NCBI GenBank assembly: GCA_947492105.1
Contig: CANLMN010000010.1
Coordinates: forward strand, 62,001-126,000
DNA: 64,000 nucleotides
DNA from: an uncultured Aquimarina sp.
GTDB lineage: Bacteria > Bacteroidota > Bacteroidia > Flavobacteriales > Flavobacteriaceae
Direction: 5' to 3'
The translations under genes were made by a program, and so were the position numbers. Shown here piece after piece: positions 63,577-64,000 of the stretch. Under the pieces are notes generated by a model that did no database searches, had not been told where the DNA came from, and saw only the letters and a list, made by a program, of their open reading frames with translations. The stretch's first letter is position 1. Every line of letters begins with the position of its first letter.

Positions 63577-64000
63577 ATAGCAATAAGAAGAAAAAGAACC
63601 AGACAACCACTGCGCCAAATTAAGGAAGACGCACATAGGATAAATCAGAAAATACGTTCTGAGGAAGTCCGATTGGTTGGTGATAATATTGAGGTAGGTG
63701 TATACCCTATACGAAAAGCACTTGCTATAGCGGAGGAACAAGAATTAGATCTTGTTGAAATCTCCCCTAAAGCAGTACCACCTGTTTGTAAGGTGATGGA
63801 TTATAAGAAATTTCTTTATGAACAAAAAAAGAGGGATAAATCTTTGAAATCCAAAGCCTCGAAAGTTGTGGTAAAAGAGATTCGATTTGGACCTAATACA
63901 GATGAACATGATTATGAATTCAAGAAAAAACATGCAGAAAAATTCTTGAAAGAAGGTGCCAAGCTCAAAGCGTATGTCTTTTTTAAAGGACGCTCAATAA
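63577..64000 (+). CDS. infC: translation initiation factor IF-3, partial, ATA start
   Basis: The frame reads (ATA)[17 protein letters not shown] and continues through [31 protein letters not shown] and [21 protein letters not shown], which is clearly IF-3; it runs off the window at 64000. There is an in-frame TGA at 63571 and no ATG, GTG or TTG before the conserved AIRR start, so initiation must use ATA at 63577. A rare start codon is known for infC (AUU in E. coli), where IF-3 represses its own translation by rejecting non-standard starts. Confidence 0.93.
   Translation, partial: MAIRRKRTRQPLRQIKEDAHRINQKIRSEEVRLVGDNIEVGVYPIRKALAIAEEQELDLVEISPKAVPPVCKVMDYKKFLYEQKKRDKSLKSKASKVVVKEIRFGPNTDEHDYEFKKKHAEKFLKEGAKLKAYVFFKGRSI

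Noticed and set aside
63327-63578. Minus-strand frames at the thrS end and over infC
   Set aside because: They are antisense to thrS and to the clearly conserved IF-3 frame and lack any domain.

Overview
The window is a piece of a chromosome from a Bacteroidota bacterium, almost certainly family Flavobacteriaceae. The evidence is AT-rich DNA, Bacteroidota-type promoters (TTG about 18-20 bases upstream of TAnnTTTG), gliding genes gldB and gldC, two secreted proteins with type IX secretion (T9SS) sorting tails, a 410-residue MraY, and an infC gene that opens on ATA. It divides sharply into an integrated mobile element on the left (1 to about 23.1 kb) and core chromosome on the right (23.1-64 kb).

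Element (1-23.1 kb; its left end is outside the window). A serine recombinase (21523-23139) sits at the right end, and its reading frame runs into the 3' half of a tRNA-Arg(UCG) gene, the apparent attachment site. Inward lie two plus-strand regulators (19595, 20416) facing a minus-strand HTH gene (19155-19433). A long minus-strand series follows: a wHTH protein, small unknowns and a GT4-type glycosyltransferase (15794-19139). Next comes a tightly overlapping operon of DNA methyltransferase, 140-aa protein, 1419-aa Strawberry-notch-type helicase, 70-aa protein and MoxR-type AAA+ ATPase (15343-6822). It appears to resume at 4127 with a VWA-like protein lacking an obvious metal site and five small proteins down to 946. 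Between its two parts sits a plus-strand mercury-resistance operon (ArsR repressor, MerTP, MerA-like flavoprotein, GDCCVxC protein; 4263-6819), which looks like inserted cargo. Two 43-residue basic, low-complexity proteins are encoded at 64-195 and 15641-15772. No relaxase, conjugation or capsid gene is in view, so the type of element (ICE, IME or other) is unresolved. A palindrome, CGCTTTCGCGAAAGCG, recurs in the element and is nearly absent from the chromosomal part, suggesting a different recent host.

Core chromosome. After a YqeY-like gene comes a complete division and cell-wall (dcw) cluster on the minus strand, transcribed mraZ-rsmH-ftsL-ftsI-murE-mraY-murD-ftsW-murG-murC-ftsQ-ftsA-ftsZ (40035 down to 23834). 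Then come an alpha/beta hydrolase and yihA (ysxC), a secreted protein built of five 109-residue repeats, gldC-gldB, nadE, a LuxR-type regulator whose phospho-acceptor Asp is Glu, a secreted CAP-domain protein, dnaG (without recognisable zinc ligands), and a small secreted protein.

Aromatic amino-acid and threonine genes (54-64 kb). An operon pheA-aminotransferase-tyrA-aroG/chorismate mutase is preceded by a leader encoding a 24-residue peptide with eight Phe, followed by a terminator and a matching antiterminator: a classical attenuator. Next are kbl and a threonine-dehydrogenase-like SDR for threonine breakdown, a divergent Lrp/AsnC regulator, thrS, and the 5' part of infC at the window edge.

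The strongest candidates for something undescribed are the methyltransferase/Sno-helicase/MoxR/VWA-like operon and the Phe attenuator.
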